Under the pieces are notes generated by a model that saw only the letters and a list, made by a program, of their open reading frames with translations, made no database searches and was not told where the DNA came from. A DNA stretch of 64,000 nucleotides from Streptomyces olivoverticillatus (GTDB lineage: Bacteria; Actinomycetota; Actinomycetes; Streptomycetales; Streptomycetaceae): positions 792,013-856,012 of the forward strand of contig NZ_JACHJH010000001.1 in assembly GCF_014203555.1 (NCBI RefSeq), given 5' to 3'. Each line of letters begins with the position of its first letter. Positions within the stretch are counted from its first letter, which is position 1. Position numbers and translations under genes: made by a program. Positions 53,305 through 62,721 of this stretch are shown here, piece by piece.

Positions 53305-54681
53305 ATGAATTGCCAGGGGGAACGCTGGACGGCCGAACAGGTGCTGGCACTGGCGCCTGACGCCGCATCACGCAAGGCGGGGGCCAAGCTCGCGGGGCCG
53401 GGCCCGTGGTCGGGCGCGGGGGCGTGTGCGGACGGGGGCGCGGGCGCGGTCTGGGGGGAGTGCAAGGGCAGCGGCAGCAAGCCGTACCGGACGGTCGTGG
53501 ACCTGGGCGGCCAGGGCGGGCCGGGCTTCCACTGCTCGTGCCCGAGCCGCAAATTCCCGTGCAAACACGCGCTGGGGCTGCTGCTGTTGTGGACCGAGGG
53601 CGAGGAGGCGGTGCCCGGCTCGCAGGAGCCGCCGCCGGAGTGGGCGGGGCAGTGGCTGGAGCGGCGGCGGCAGCGCGAGGAGCGCCCCGCCGCCCGCGAG
53701 GCCGGTGCCGCGGCCGGGGATGCGGAGGCGGCGCGCCGCCGGGCGGAGCGCCGGGCGCAGCGGATCGCCTCCGGTGCCACGGAGTTGGAGCAGCGCCTCG
53801 CCGACCTGCTGCGGGGCGGCCTCGCCTCCGCCGAGGGTGCGGGGTACGGGCAGTGGGAGGAGACGGCGGCCCGCATGGTCGACGCCCAGGCTCCGGGGCT
53901 GGCCTCGCGGGTCAGGGAGCTGGCGGCCACGGCCGGCGCGGGGGCGGGCTGGGCCTCGCGGATGCTGGAGGAGTGCGCCTTGCTGCACACCCTCAACCAG
54001 GGTTGCCTGCGCGTCGACCGGCTGCCCGAGCCGCTGGCGGCGACGGTGCGGGCCCGCGTCGGTGTCACAACGGACACGGCGGCGCTCGTCGCCTCCGTCC
54101 CGCCGGTGCGCGATCACTGGCTGATCCTGGCCCAGCGCGACGGGGACGACGGGCGGCTCGTCACCCGCCGCATCTGGCTCCACGGCCGGGAGACGGGCCG
54201 GATGGCCCTGCTCCTCTCTTACGGCGCGGTCGGCCGGGCACCCGAACTCTCGCTGCCAGTAGGCCTGTCGATAGACGCCGACCTGGTCTTCCACCCGTCC
54301 GCGCGGCCGCTCCGGGCGGCGCTGGGCGCCCGGCACGCGGCTCCGGTGCCGAGCCCCGCTCCCCCGCCGGGCGGCGGGGCGGAAGCCGCCCTGCGCACCT
54401 ATGGCGAGGCACTGCGCGACGATCCCTGGCTGGAGGCCTGGCCGGTGGTGCTGTCGGCCGCGGTGCCGGTGCCGGGCGAGGAGGGCGGCGGTGCCGGGTG
54501 GCAAGTCGCCGACGCGGAGGGCGAGTCGGCGCTGGCAGTCGACCCGCGGTGCGGTGACGGAGCGGGGCTGTGGCGGCTCGCCGCGGTGTCCGGGGGCCGC
54601 CCGGTGCCGGTCTTCGGCGAGTGCGGCCACCGGGGGTTCACGCCACTGACGGCCTGGGGTCCGCAGCCGGTGGCGCTGTGA
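53305..54681 (+). CDS. SWIM zinc finger protein, YehQ-like
   Basis: 458 residues from the ATG at 53305; no Shine-Dalgarno is seen and the promoter indicates a leaderless mRNA. The SWIM finger CSCPSRKFPCKH is at residues 77-88 (CxCx6CxH), followed by LGLLLLW. SWIM domains bind DNA or proteins. The rest is helical, with a possible coiled stretch rich in Arg/Glu at residues 110-160 and a beta-rich C-terminal half. It is divergent from the MoxR operon and upstream of the DUF5691 gene, a gene set found together in many actinobacteria. DNA-damage control is suggested by its promoter. Confidence 0.85.
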   Translation: MNCQGERWTAEQVLALAPDAASRKAGAKLAGPGPWSGAGACADGGAGAVWGECKGSGSKPYRTVVDLGGQGGPGFHCSCPSRKFPCKHALGLLLLWTEGEEAVPGSQEPPPEWAGQWLERRRQREERPAAREAGAAAGDAEAARRRAERRAQRIASGATELEQRLADLLRGGLASAEGAGYGQWEETAARMVDAQAPGLASRVRELAATAGAGAGWASRMLEECALLHTLNQGCLRVDRLPEPLAATVRARVGVTTDTAALVASVPPVRDHWLILAQRDGDDGRLVTRRIWLHGRETGRMALLLSYGAVGRAPELSLPVGLSIDADLVFHPSARPLRAALGARHAAPVPSPAPPPGGGAEAALRTYGEALRDDPWLEAWPVVLSAAVPVPGEEGGGAGWQVADAEGESALAVDPRCGDGAGLWRLAAVSGGRPVPVFGECGHRGFTPLTAWGPQPVAL

Positions 54682-54734
54682 GCCGCACCCGCCCGCCCGG
54701 CACGGCCGGGCACCACTCGACGAAGGGGCAGAGC

Positions 54735-56270
54735 ATGACCACCACCTGGGACGATCTCGTCGGGGCCGCCCTGCTCGGCACCGAGCGCCGCACGCCGCCC
54801 ACCCGGCCGCGGGAGGGGCAGGATGCGGCGGGGGCGCTGCTGGACGCGGCCGCGGTGCACACCGTGCAGCGGCGGGCGGCCCTGCTGCCGGTGGCCGCGC
54901 GGGCCCGGCCCGCGGCCGCGCCCGAGGACGGGCGGCCGGCCCTGCCCGAGGCGGCCAGGCGGCGGCTGGCACTGCTGCTCGCGGACCGGGCCGCGCCCGG
55001 CGGCGGGCGGCGCGGCTCCGCCCCCGATCTCACCGAGCTGCTGCCCCAGTGGCTGGCCGCCGCCAATGCCCGCGGCTACCGCGCCCCGGCGGCGCTGCTG
55101 CCCGAGCTCCTGGAGGCGGCCCGGGCCCGCAGCGACGTACGGCCCGCGGCCCTCGCCCTGGCGGGGCCCCGCGCGCTGTGGCTGGCCCGGCTCAACCCCC
55201 AGTGGAAGTACGCGCTGCGCGCGTCCCCGTCCGCGAGCGGCGGCGAGCCCGGGGCAGACGACCGGGTGTGGCAGGAGGGGCTGTTGGCCGAACGCTCGGC
55301 GTTGCTGGTGTCGCTGCGGCAGCGAGATCCGGACGCGGCCCGGGAGCTGCTCGCCGGCACCTGGGCGAAGGAGCGCGCGGAGGACAGACTGATGTTCCTC
55401 GACGTGCTGGGCGAGCGGCTCTCGCTCTCCGACGAGCCGTTCCTGGAGCAGGTGCTGTCCGACCGCAGCCGCAATGTGCGGGCCGCCGCGGCCGGGCTGC
55501 TGACGGGCCTGCCCGGTTCCGCGCTGGCGTCCAGGATGACCGCGCGGGCCCGGGCCTGTGTGGCCCCCGACCGCACCAGCGGCGACGGACCGCGGATCAC
55601 CGTCGAGGCGCCGCACGAGTGCGACAGCGGCATGCAGCGTGACGGCATCGTGGCCAAGCCGCCGTCCGGGCGCGGCGAGCGTTCGTGGTGGCTGGGCCAG
55701 CTCGTCGAGGCGGCACCGCTGGCCGGGTGGCCGGCGCGGTTCGGGGTGGCGGGCGCGGCCGAGGTGGTGGCCCTGCCGGTCGCCGACGGCTGGCAGCCGG
55801 ATCTGCACGCCGCGTGGTGCCGGGCCGCCGTCCGCCAGGGGGACGCCGAGTGGGCACGGGCCCTGCTCGGCCCCGCGGCCTCGCCGCCCGCCCCGGACGT
55901 GGCCTCCTGGAAGGACCCCGCGAAGCTGCTGTCCGCCCTGCCGCCGGGCGAACGGGCCGGGTGGGTAGCCGAGTTCATCGCCGTGCACGGGCTGCCGGAG
56001 GCGTTCCGGCTGCTGGGCACGTGTGCGGTGCCGTGGGCGGAGCCACTGGGCAGGGCCGTGGTCGACGCGCTCGACACCGCGCGGGACGCGGGCGGGTATC
56101 CGTGGAGCTTCAGCGGCGTGATGGGCCTGGCGGAGCGCTGCCTCGACCCGTCCGAGGCGGACCGGCTGGCAGTGCCGGAGGATGCGTCCGGCTACTGGGC
56201 GGAGGCCTTCGAGCGCCTCGTCGGCACGCTGCGGCTGCGCGCCACGATGCATGCGGAGCTGGCCGGGTGA
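54735..56270 (+). CDS. DUF5691 family protein (MoxR/SWIM-linked)
   Basis: 511 residues from the ATG at 54735, with AAGGGG about 7 bases upstream; a GTG overlapping the SWIM stop (54678) is a possible longer start. The N terminus MTTTWDDLVGAALLGTERR and the helical, Arg/Ala/Leu-rich repeat-like body (LLVSLRQRDPDAARELLAGTWAKERAEDRLMFLDVL, then SDRSRNVRAAAAGLLTGLPGSALASRM) fit DUF5691, which looks like a HEAT-type helical array. Family members occur next to SWIM and MoxR genes, suggesting a scaffold of the same complex. The stop codon lies in the base of a terminator stem. Confidence 0.82.
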   Translation: MTTTWDDLVGAALLGTERRTPPTRPREGQDAAGALLDAAAVHTVQRRAALLPVAARARPAAAPEDGRPALPEAARRRLALLLADRAAPGGGRRGSAPDLTELLPQWLAAANARGYRAPAALLPELLEAARARSDVRPAALALAGPRALWLARLNPQWKYALRASPSASGGEPGADDRVWQEGLLAERSALLVSLRQRDPDAARELLAGTWAKERAEDRLMFLDVLGERLSLSDEPFLEQVLSDRSRNVRAAAAGLLTGLPGSALASRMTARARACVAPDRTSGDGPRITVEAPHECDSGMQRDGIVAKPPSGRGERSWWLGQLVEAAPLAGWPARFGVAGAAEVVALPVADGWQPDLHAAWCRAAVRQGDAEWARALLGPAASPPAPDVASWKDPAKLLSALPPGERAGWVAEFIAVHGLPEAFRLLGTCAVPWAEPLGRAVVDALDTARDAGGYPWSFSGVMGLAERCLDPSEADRLAVPEDASGYWAEAFERLVGTLRLRATMHAELAG

Positions 56271-56294
56271 GCCGGGCGGGCATCCGCCCGGCTC
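56269..56294. terminator. Bidirectional terminator after DUF5691
   Basis: GAGCCGGGCGG (56269-56279) and CCGCCCGGCTC (56284-56294) form a perfect 11-bp stem with loop GCAT, between the convergent DUF5691 and icmB genes. Confidence 0.85.
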
Positions 56295-56309
56295 ACCGGG
56301 AGCGTTGCC

Positions 56310-56723
<414 letters not shown>

Positions 56724-56997
56724 CACTGCCTCCATGTACGCGGGCCCACAGGGCCGGGAAAGTGAACGAACGTTATCTCCAGCATCCCGCAACCGGCCGT
56801 TTCGCGGTGGAGAGCGAGGGGGAAATCACACGTGGGACACCACGTTCGCTACGCACCGCTCCCGTATCCCCGTCTCTCGGGCCACGGGGCGGCCGTGAAG
56901 GGGAGCCGCAGCGGTGCGCCAGGCACCGCACAGCTGCCCGCATGGGCACACGGGGGAGCAGCTGCCTTCCGGGTGCCGTTCGGGAGGTCGGTCGGCC

Positions 56998-57825
56998 ATG
57001 GGGGCACTGCCCTGTCTCGGTAAACTCCTGCGCCCTTGTTCGCTTGTGCGCCCGTCGGCCGCCCTCGTGCGGGCCACGGTCCTGGAGTTGGCGATCCTCG
57101 CCACGCACGTGCTCCTCTACCCCGCCGGCCTGGCCCGGGAGCGCCAGGCGCCGCCCCTGCCCGCGGCGGAGGCCGTGCCCGTCCCCGCCGGGCCGCCGCC
57201 CGTCCTGCTCCTGCACGGCTTCATCGACAACCGCTCGGTCTTCTTCCTGCTGCGCCGGTCGCTGCGGCGCAACGGCTGGCGGCAGGTGGTCTGCCTCAAC
57301 TACCCCCTGCTGACCCGCGACGTCCGCATCGCGGCGGCCGCGCTCGGCCGGCATGTGGAAGAGGTCTGCGAGCGCACGGGGCAGCCCCAGGTGGATGTGG
57401 TCGGGCACAGCCTGGGCGGGCTGGTCGCGCGCTATTACATCCAGCGCATGGGCGGCGATGCGCGCGTGCGCACCCTGGTCACCCTCGGCACCCCGCACGG
57501 CGGCACCCTCACCGCCGTGCTGGCCACCGTGCATCCGCTGGCCCGGCAGATGCACCCCGATTCCGACGTCATCGCGGAGCTGGCCGAACCGGCCCCCGAT
57601 TGCGCGACGCACTTCATCAGCTTCTGGAGCGAGCTGGATCTGCTGATGAGCCCCGTGGAGACGGCCCGGATCGACCACCCGGACCTGGTGGCGCGCAGCG
57701 TGCGGGTCAGCGGGGTGGGCCACCTCGCCCTGCCCGTGCACGGGGCGGTGGCGGCGGGCATCCGGCAGGCCCTGACCGCACGGGTGCCGGAGGCCGGCGC
57801 TCCGGGGGCGGCATCGGTCGCCTGA
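56998..57825 (+). CDS. Alpha/beta hydrolase, lipase class 2/PGAP1-like
   Basis: 275 residues from the ATG at 56998. Hydrophobic N-terminal segment (VLELAILATHVLLYPAGLA) may act as signal anchor. The oxyanion region is VLLLHGFIDNRSVF; the nucleophile elbow is GHSLGG near residue 140 (VDVVGHSLGGLVARYYIQRMGG); LVTLGTPHGG follows; the Asp and His of the triad are likely near SELDLLMSP and SGVGHLALP. It resembles triacylglycerol lipases of the EstA/PGAP1 type. Monocistronic; the gene ends before a short repeat-containing promoter region of the M23 gene. Confidence 0.85.
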   Translation: MGALPCLGKLLRPCSLVRPSAALVRATVLELAILATHVLLYPAGLARERQAPPLPAAEAVPVPAGPPPVLLLHGFIDNRSVFFLLRRSLRRNGWRQVVCLNYPLLTRDVRIAAAALGRHVEEVCERTGQPQVDVVGHSLGGLVARYYIQRMGGDARVRTLVTLGTPHGGTLTAVLATVHPLARQMHPDSDVIAELAEPAPDCATHFISFWSELDLLMSPVETARIDHPDLVARSVRVSGVGHLALPVHGAVAAGIRQALTARVPEAGAPGAASVA

Positions 57826-57831
57826 CCGATT

Positions 57832-57863
57832 TCAAGTCGAACGTATATCGAACGTCAAGTCGA
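57832..57863. repeat. Nested direct repeats upstream of M23 peptidase gene
   Basis: TCAAGTCGA occurs at 57832-57840 and 57855-57863, and TCGAACGT at 57837-57844 and 57848-57855. The cluster is an AT-richer island 130 bases before the ATG at 57993 and may bind a regulator. Confidence 0.5.
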
Positions 57864-57992
57864 CCCACGATGGTTCAGTCCACCAAAAGGCGGCTAAATG
57901 CCCGGCGCTTGGCCCAGTGAAACGTGACGAAGATTGTCGTTCCGCATACCGCCGGGTACAGTCGCCGCTAATTCTCCTGCTCCCAAGGTGAA

Positions 57993-59561
57993 ATGGACGT
58001 GGTGGTGAACGACCGTCACCAGCCGGCGGGTCCAGGCCCGGCCGCCGTTCCCGCTGCCGATGCCGCTTATGGGCACTACCCGTCGTATGAGCAGCAGGGC
58101 TTCCCGCAGACCCATACGACCGGGCGCGACGGCTACGGCCATGGCTATGGCTCCGGCTGGGACACTTCCGCCACCTTCACCGCATTCGACGCTTCCGGCG
58201 CCCAGACCACCTCGGACTGGGGCAACCACCCCAGCGGAGTTTGGCAGGGGGACACCACCGGCCAATGGGGTGGCGTCACCGGCCATACGCAAACGTGGGA
58301 TTTCAGCACCTATGGGATCGGTGCCCACGACACCGGTCAATACGACACGGGCCAACACGGCACGGGTCAATACAGCACCGAGCAATACGGCGCCGACCCG
58401 CATTCCGGCCAGTGGGGCACCTCCGGCTGGGGGCACACCCAGGGCGAGGCCTGGGGCGCGGCCACGGCGGGCTCGTACGACACGGGCCACTCGGGCCAGT
58501 GGGACACCTCCGTCCAGTACCCGGGCTGGGACTCCTCCGGCCAGTTCGACTTCAACAACCAGCAGACGCAGACCTGGGACGCCTCCGCGTTCGCCGCGGA
58601 ACCGCAGCAGCAGCCGCAGGCCGAGGCCCAGCGCACCCCCACCGTGATGGTCGACTTCTCCGCGGCCGTTCCGGGTCCGCGTTCGTCCGTGGCCGACGCC
58701 GAGACCCAGATGATGTCGGTGCCCGAGATGCCGGAGGCTGAATCCCCCGGTTCTTCCGGCTCCCCCGGCCGCGAAGAGCCCGCCGCCCACCACGGATCCG
58801 CCGGGCACGGCAGCCGTCGCAAGAGCGCGCCCGCCCGCACCGGTTACCGCCCGCGCCGCAAGGCGCTGCTCACCGTCGCCATCCCCTCGGTCGCCGTGAT
58901 GGGCGTCGCCGGTATCGCCGCCGCGTCCGTGGGCACCGGCGGCCAGAAGGACACCCCGCACACCACGGCAGCCGCCGCGCCCGACACGGCCGTCAAGCTC
59001 TCGGCGGCCAACAGCCAGCTGGACACCCAGCTCGCCGGGCTCAGCCGGGGCGCCGACGACTTCGCCACCCGCGCCAGCCGCACCCAGGAGCGCATCGACC
59101 TCAAGGCCCGCCAGGACGAAGAGCGCAAGCGCAAGGCGGAGGAGGCGGCGCGCAAGGAAGCCGAGCGGCCCAAGTTCGTCCTGCCCGTCACCCAGCACGG
59201 GCTGAGCGCCTACTTCGGGCAGGCGGGCGTGAACTGGATGTCGGTGCACACCGGCATCGACTTCCCCGTCAGCTACGGCACGCCCGTCATGGCCGCCACC
59301 GACGGCACCGTCCGCACGCAGTACAACGTGGCCTACGGAAACATGGCCATAGTGACGGCGCCCGACGGCACCGAGACCTGGTACTGCCACCTGAGCAGCA
59401 CCAAGATCCGGTCCGGGTCGGTCAAGGCCGGGGACGTCATCGCCTACTCCGGCAACTCCGGCAACTCCACCGGGCCGCACCTGCACTTCGAGGTACGGCC
59501 CAACGGCTCGGCCGTCGACCCGCTGCCGTGGCTGCGCGGCCACGACCTCGACCCGACGTAA
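57993..59561 (+). CDS. M23 (LytM) peptidase with long repetitive N-terminal cytoplasmic region
   Basis: 522 residues. Residues about 1-270 are rich in Gly, Gln, Thr, Tyr and Trp, with degenerate TGQY/GQW repeats (DTGQYDTGQHGTGQYSTEQY). A membrane segment near residues 285-310 (ALLTVAIPSVAVMGVAGIAAASVG) is followed by a coiled coil (LKARQDEERKRKAEEAARKEAER) and the M23 domain: HTGIDFPVSYGTPVMAATDG and the HLHFEV ending supply the zinc His/Asp set. It would cleave peptidoglycan cross-links outside the cell. GTG starts three and four codons on are alternatives. Converges with pcrA. Confidence 0.87.
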   Translation: MDVVVNDRHQPAGPGPAAVPAADAAYGHYPSYEQQGFPQTHTTGRDGYGHGYGSGWDTSATFTAFDASGAQTTSDWGNHPSGVWQGDTTGQWGGVTGHTQTWDFSTYGIGAHDTGQYDTGQHGTGQYSTEQYGADPHSGQWGTSGWGHTQGEAWGAATAGSYDTGHSGQWDTSVQYPGWDSSGQFDFNNQQTQTWDASAFAAEPQQQPQAEAQRTPTVMVDFSAAVPGPRSSVADAETQMMSVPEMPEAESPGSSGSPGREEPAAHHGSAGHGSRRKSAPARTGYRPRRKALLTVAIPSVAVMGVAGIAAASVGTGGQKDTPHTTAAAAPDTAVKLSAANSQLDTQLAGLSRGADDFATRASRTQERIDLKARQDEERKRKAEEAARKEAERPKFVLPVTQHGLSAYFGQAGVNWMSVHTGIDFPVSYGTPVMAATDGTVRTQYNVAYGNMAIVTAPDGTETWYCHLSSTKIRSGSVKAGDVIAYSGNSGNSTGPHLHFEVRPNGSAVDPLPWLRGHDLDPT

Positions 59562-59577
59562 CCCCGCCGGCGTACGG

Positions 59578-62025
59578 CTACAGCTTCTCCACCGGCGCGT
59601 ACCGCAGCAGCAGCCGCTTCGGCTTCTCCTCGCCGAAGTCGACCGTGGCCTCGGCATTGTCACCGCTGCCCTTGACGGCGACGACCGTGCCGAGCCCGAA
59701 CGAGTCGTGCGTGACCCTGTCCCCGACGGTCAGCGCCACCACGGGCCGGTCCTTGGCGCGCCGGGTCGCAAAGCCGCTCGGTCCCGCCTTGGCACCGCCG
59801 CCACCGCGCGAGGACGAGAAGCCCGACGTGATGCCCGACCCCGCGCCCAGCGAGGACGCCGACGGAGTGGCGGGCCCGGTGCGGCGCCACGCCACGTACT
59901 GCTCGGGGATCTCCTCCAGGAAGCGCGACGCCGGGTTGTAGGAGGGCTGGCCCCATGCGCTGCGCATGCTCGCGCGGGTCAGGTACAGCCGCTCGCGGGC
60001 GCGGGTGATACCCACGTAGGCGAGCCGCCGCTCCTCCTCCAGCTCCTTCGCCTGGCCGAGGGCGCGCATGTGCGGGAAGACGCCGTCCTCCATGCCCGTG
60101 AGGAAGACGACCGGGAACTCCAGGCCCTTCGCCGTGTGCAGCGTCATCAGCGTGATCACGCCGCTGCCCTCGGTGTCCTCGTCGGGGATCTGGTCCGAGT
60201 CGGCGACCAGCGCGACCTTCTCCAGGAAGTCGGCCAGCGTGCCCGGCTCCTCCTCGGTGCGCTCCTGCTCGAATTCCAGGGCGACGGCCGCCAGCTCCTG
60301 GAGGTTCTCGATGCGGGTCTCGTCCTGGGGGTCGGTGGACGCCTGGAGCTCGGCCAGATAGCCGGTGCGCTCCAGCACCGCCTCCAGGATCGTGGCGGGA
60401 CCGGCGCCCGACTCGACGACGGTGCGCAGCTCCTCCAGCAGGACGTTGAAGCGCTTGACCGCGTTGGCGGAGCGGGCCGCCATGCCGTACGCCTCGTCCA
60501 CGCGCTTGAGCGCCTGCGAGAAGCTGATCTTCTCGCGCAGCGAGAGCGCGTCGATCATGGCTTCGGCACGCTCGCCGATGCCGCGCTTGGGCACGTTGAG
60601 GATGCGCCGCAGCGGGACGGTGTCCTCGGGGTTGGCCAGCACCCGCAGGTAGGCCAGGACGTCGCGGACCTCCTTGCGCTCGTAGAAGCGCACGCCGCCG
60701 ACGACCTTGTAGGGCAGCCCGACCCGGATGAAGATCTCTTCGAAGACACGGGACTGGGCGTTGGTCCGGTAGAAGACGGCGACGTCGCCCGCCTTGGCGT
60801 CCCCGGCGTCCGTCAGCCGGTCGATCTCGTCGGCGACGAACTGCGCCTCGTCGTGCTCGGTGTCGGCCACGTAGCCGGTGATGGAGGCGCCGGCCCCGGC
60901 CTGGGTCCACAGGTTCTTGGGGCGGCGGTTCTGATTGCGCTCGATCACCGCGTTCGCGGCGTTGAGGATCGTCTGCGTGGAGCGGTAGTTCTGCTCCAGC
61001 AGGATCGTCTTCGCGTCCGAGTAGTCCTCCTCGAACTGGAGGATGTTGCGGATGGTGGCGCCGCGGAAGGCGTAGATGCTCTGGTCCGCGTCACCGACGA
61101 CGCACAGCTCGGCCTGCTCCTCGCCGGCGCCCACCAGCTCGCGCACCAGCGTGTACTGCGCGTGGTTGGTGTCCTGGTACTCGTCGACCAGGACGTGCCG
61201 GAAGCGGCGGCGGTAGTGCTCGGCCACGTCCGGGAAGGCCTGCAGCAGGTGGACCGTGGTCATGATGATGTCGTCGAAGTCCAGGGCGTTGGCCTCGCGC
61301 AGCCGCGCCTGGTACATGACGTACGCCTCGGCGAGCGTCTTCTCGAAGCCGTCCGCAGCCTGCGCGGCGAACGCCTCCTCGTCGATCAACTCGTTCTTGA
61401 GGTTGGAGATCTTGGCGCTGAAGGACTTCGGCGGGAACTTCTTCGGGTCGAGGTCGAGATCCCGGCAGACGAGGGCCATCAGGCGCTTGGAGTCGGCCGC
61501 GTCGTAGATCGAGAAGGAGGACGTGAAGCCCAGCTTCTTGCTCTCGCGGCGCAGGATCCGCACGCACGCGCTGTGGAACGTCATCACCCACATCGCGTGG
61601 GCGCGCGGGCCGACGAGCTGCTCGACGCGCTCCTTCATCTCGCCCGCGGCCTTGTTGGTGAAGGTGATCGCCAGGATCTGCCCCGGGTGCACCTGACGGG
61701 CGCCCAGCAGATAGGCGATGCGGTGGGTGAGCACGCGCGTCTTGCCGGAGCCGGCGCCCGCGACGATCAGCAGCGGCGAGCCGTTGTGCTCCACGGCGGC
61801 GCGCTGCTGGTCGTTCATCCCCTCCAGCAGCGCCGACATGTCGACGACCGGACGCACCGCGCCGTCGCGGTAGTACGCATCCCTGGGGACGGGTGCGTCG
61901 AAGGCGCCCCCGAACAGGTCGTCCGGCAGGGGCTCCGGGGTCACGTCCTCCGGGGGCGGGGGCGGGTGCTCCTCGTCGGAGGGGGCCAGATCCGCCAGGA
62001 AGCTGTCGTCAAAGAGGCTGCTCAT
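59578..62025 (-). CDS. pcrA: ATP-dependent DNA helicase PcrA/UvrD
   Basis: 815 residues. Superfamily 1A helicase: Walker A GAGSGKT (residues about 110-120), GQILAITFTNKAAGEMKER, Walker B VDEYQDTN, FRGATIRNI, the 2B domain, and TLHTAKGLEFPVVFLTGMEDGVFPH. The C-terminal 50 residues (VGDRVTHDSFGLGTVVAVKG, then KRLLLRYAP) form the Tudor-like domain that lets PcrA bind RNA polymerase. The N-terminal 80-residue acidic/Pro extension is typical of actinobacteria. It unwinds DNA in nucleotide excision repair and replication restart. A PafBC-type promoter lies just before the ATG, leaving almost no leader. Confidence 0.95.
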   Translation of the reverse strand: MSSLFDDSFLADLAPSDEEHPPPPPEDVTPEPLPDDLFGGAFDAPVPRDAYYRDGAVRPVVDMSALLEGMNDQQRAAVEHNGSPLLIVAGAGSGKTRVLTHRIAYLLGARQVHPGQILAITFTNKAAGEMKERVEQLVGPRAHAMWVMTFHSACVRILRRESKKLGFTSSFSIYDAADSKRLMALVCRDLDLDPKKFPPKSFSAKISNLKNELIDEEAFAAQAADGFEKTLAEAYVMYQARLREANALDFDDIIMTTVHLLQAFPDVAEHYRRRFRHVLVDEYQDTNHAQYTLVRELVGAGEEQAELCVVGDADQSIYAFRGATIRNILQFEEDYSDAKTILLEQNYRSTQTILNAANAVIERNQNRRPKNLWTQAGAGASITGYVADTEHDEAQFVADEIDRLTDAGDAKAGDVAVFYRTNAQSRVFEEIFIRVGLPYKVVGGVRFYERKEVRDVLAYLRVLANPEDTVPLRRILNVPKRGIGERAEAMIDALSLREKISFSQALKRVDEAYGMAARSANAVKRFNVLLEELRTVVESGAGPATILEAVLERTGYLAELQASTDPQDETRIENLQELAAVALEFEQERTEEEPGTLADFLEKVALVADSDQIPDEDTEGSGVITLMTLHTAKGLEFPVVFLTGMEDGVFPHMRALGQAKELEEERRLAYVGITRARERLYLTRASMRSAWGQPSYNPASRFLEEIPEQYVAWRRTGPATPSASSLGAGSGITSGFSSSRGGGGAKAGPSGFATRRAKDRPVVALTVGDRVTHDSFGLGTVVAVKGSGDNAEATVDFGEEKPKRLLLRYAPVEKL

Positions 62026-62034
62026 CGCCTCCCG

Positions 62035-62057
62035 AGTCTAGGCCGCCCCACCGACAG
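62035..62057 (-). promoter_or_regulatory. PafBC-type (RecA-NDp) promoter of pcrA
   Basis: On the minus strand CTGTCGGTG (62057-62049), 8-base spacer, TAGACT (62040-62035). It fits TTGTCRGTG-N8-TAnnnT except the first base, the least conserved. Nine bases separate the -10 from the ATG at 62025. Confidence 0.7.
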
Positions 62058-62084
62058 CCGGTCCCCCCTTCGGCCGGACAGTGG

Positions 62085-62438
62085 TCAGACCCACAGGACG
62101 GCGATGAAAACGTTCGCCGCGGTGAGCGCGCCCACCGTGCCGAGGGCGGCCGCTTCGACCTTCTCCTCGTCGCGCTTCACATAGACCAGGCCCAGGATGA
62201 CGATCAGCAGGGCCAGCTTCACGCCGATCTTGAAGGTGTTGACCGTGTGGTCGTCGGCCTGGTTGAGGCCGACCAGCGCGACACCGGTGACCAGCATGGT
62301 CAGCGCGCCGTGGAGCATGGCCGGGACCATGCGCGCCTCGCCCTTGCCCATGACTTTCAGCTGGGTGAGGAAGCCGCCGAGCAGGGCGGCGATGCCGAGG
62401 ATGTGCAGGCCGACCACGGCGTGAATCAGTACGTCCAT
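62085..62438 (-). CDS. Small integral membrane protein, four helices
   Basis: 117 residues from the ATG at 62438. Four hydrophobic helices fill it: DVLIHAVVGLHILGIAALLGGFLTQL, MLHGALTMLVTGVALVGLNQ, IGVKLALLIVILGLVYVKR, and AALGTVGALTAANVFIAVLWV. Conserved His residues near the starts of helices 1 and 2 (HAVVGLH, MLHGAL) could bind haem or metal. No domain name is known to me. It lies 27 bases beyond the pcrA promoter, in the same direction, and may be transcribed through it. Confidence 0.75.
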   Translation of the reverse strand: MDVLIHAVVGLHILGIAALLGGFLTQLKVMGKGEARMVPAMLHGALTMLVTGVALVGLNQADDHTVNTFKIGVKLALLIVILGLVYVKRDEEKVEAAALGTVGALTAANVFIAVLWV

Positions 62439-62721
62439 GGACACCGACGATAGCCGGGCCTTTAGCACCGCCCGGCCGCACGGTAGGACAAGATCACGGG
62501 TTTGGTCAGGGGATGCCCATATCCCTGACTACGCACCCGGGTCAGGCGGCCACCGACGGTCGCCAAACGGCAGATTCGGGGCAATAGCGGTCATGGCCGT
62601 TTCCGGGTGTTCCCGACCCCTAGCGTCCTCCTGCAGACGGCGGCGGCCCGCGCTCTCCCCCCCTTCGTGCGGGCCGCCGCCAGGCACCGTTTTGCCGGAC
62701 CGGAAGGAAGTGACGGCCACC

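Noticed and set aside
62439..62721. c-di-AMP (ydaO-type) riboswitch before the NlpC/P60 gene
   Set aside because: The leader lacks the conserved elements I know of this class; the 283 bases hold only weak inverted repeats.
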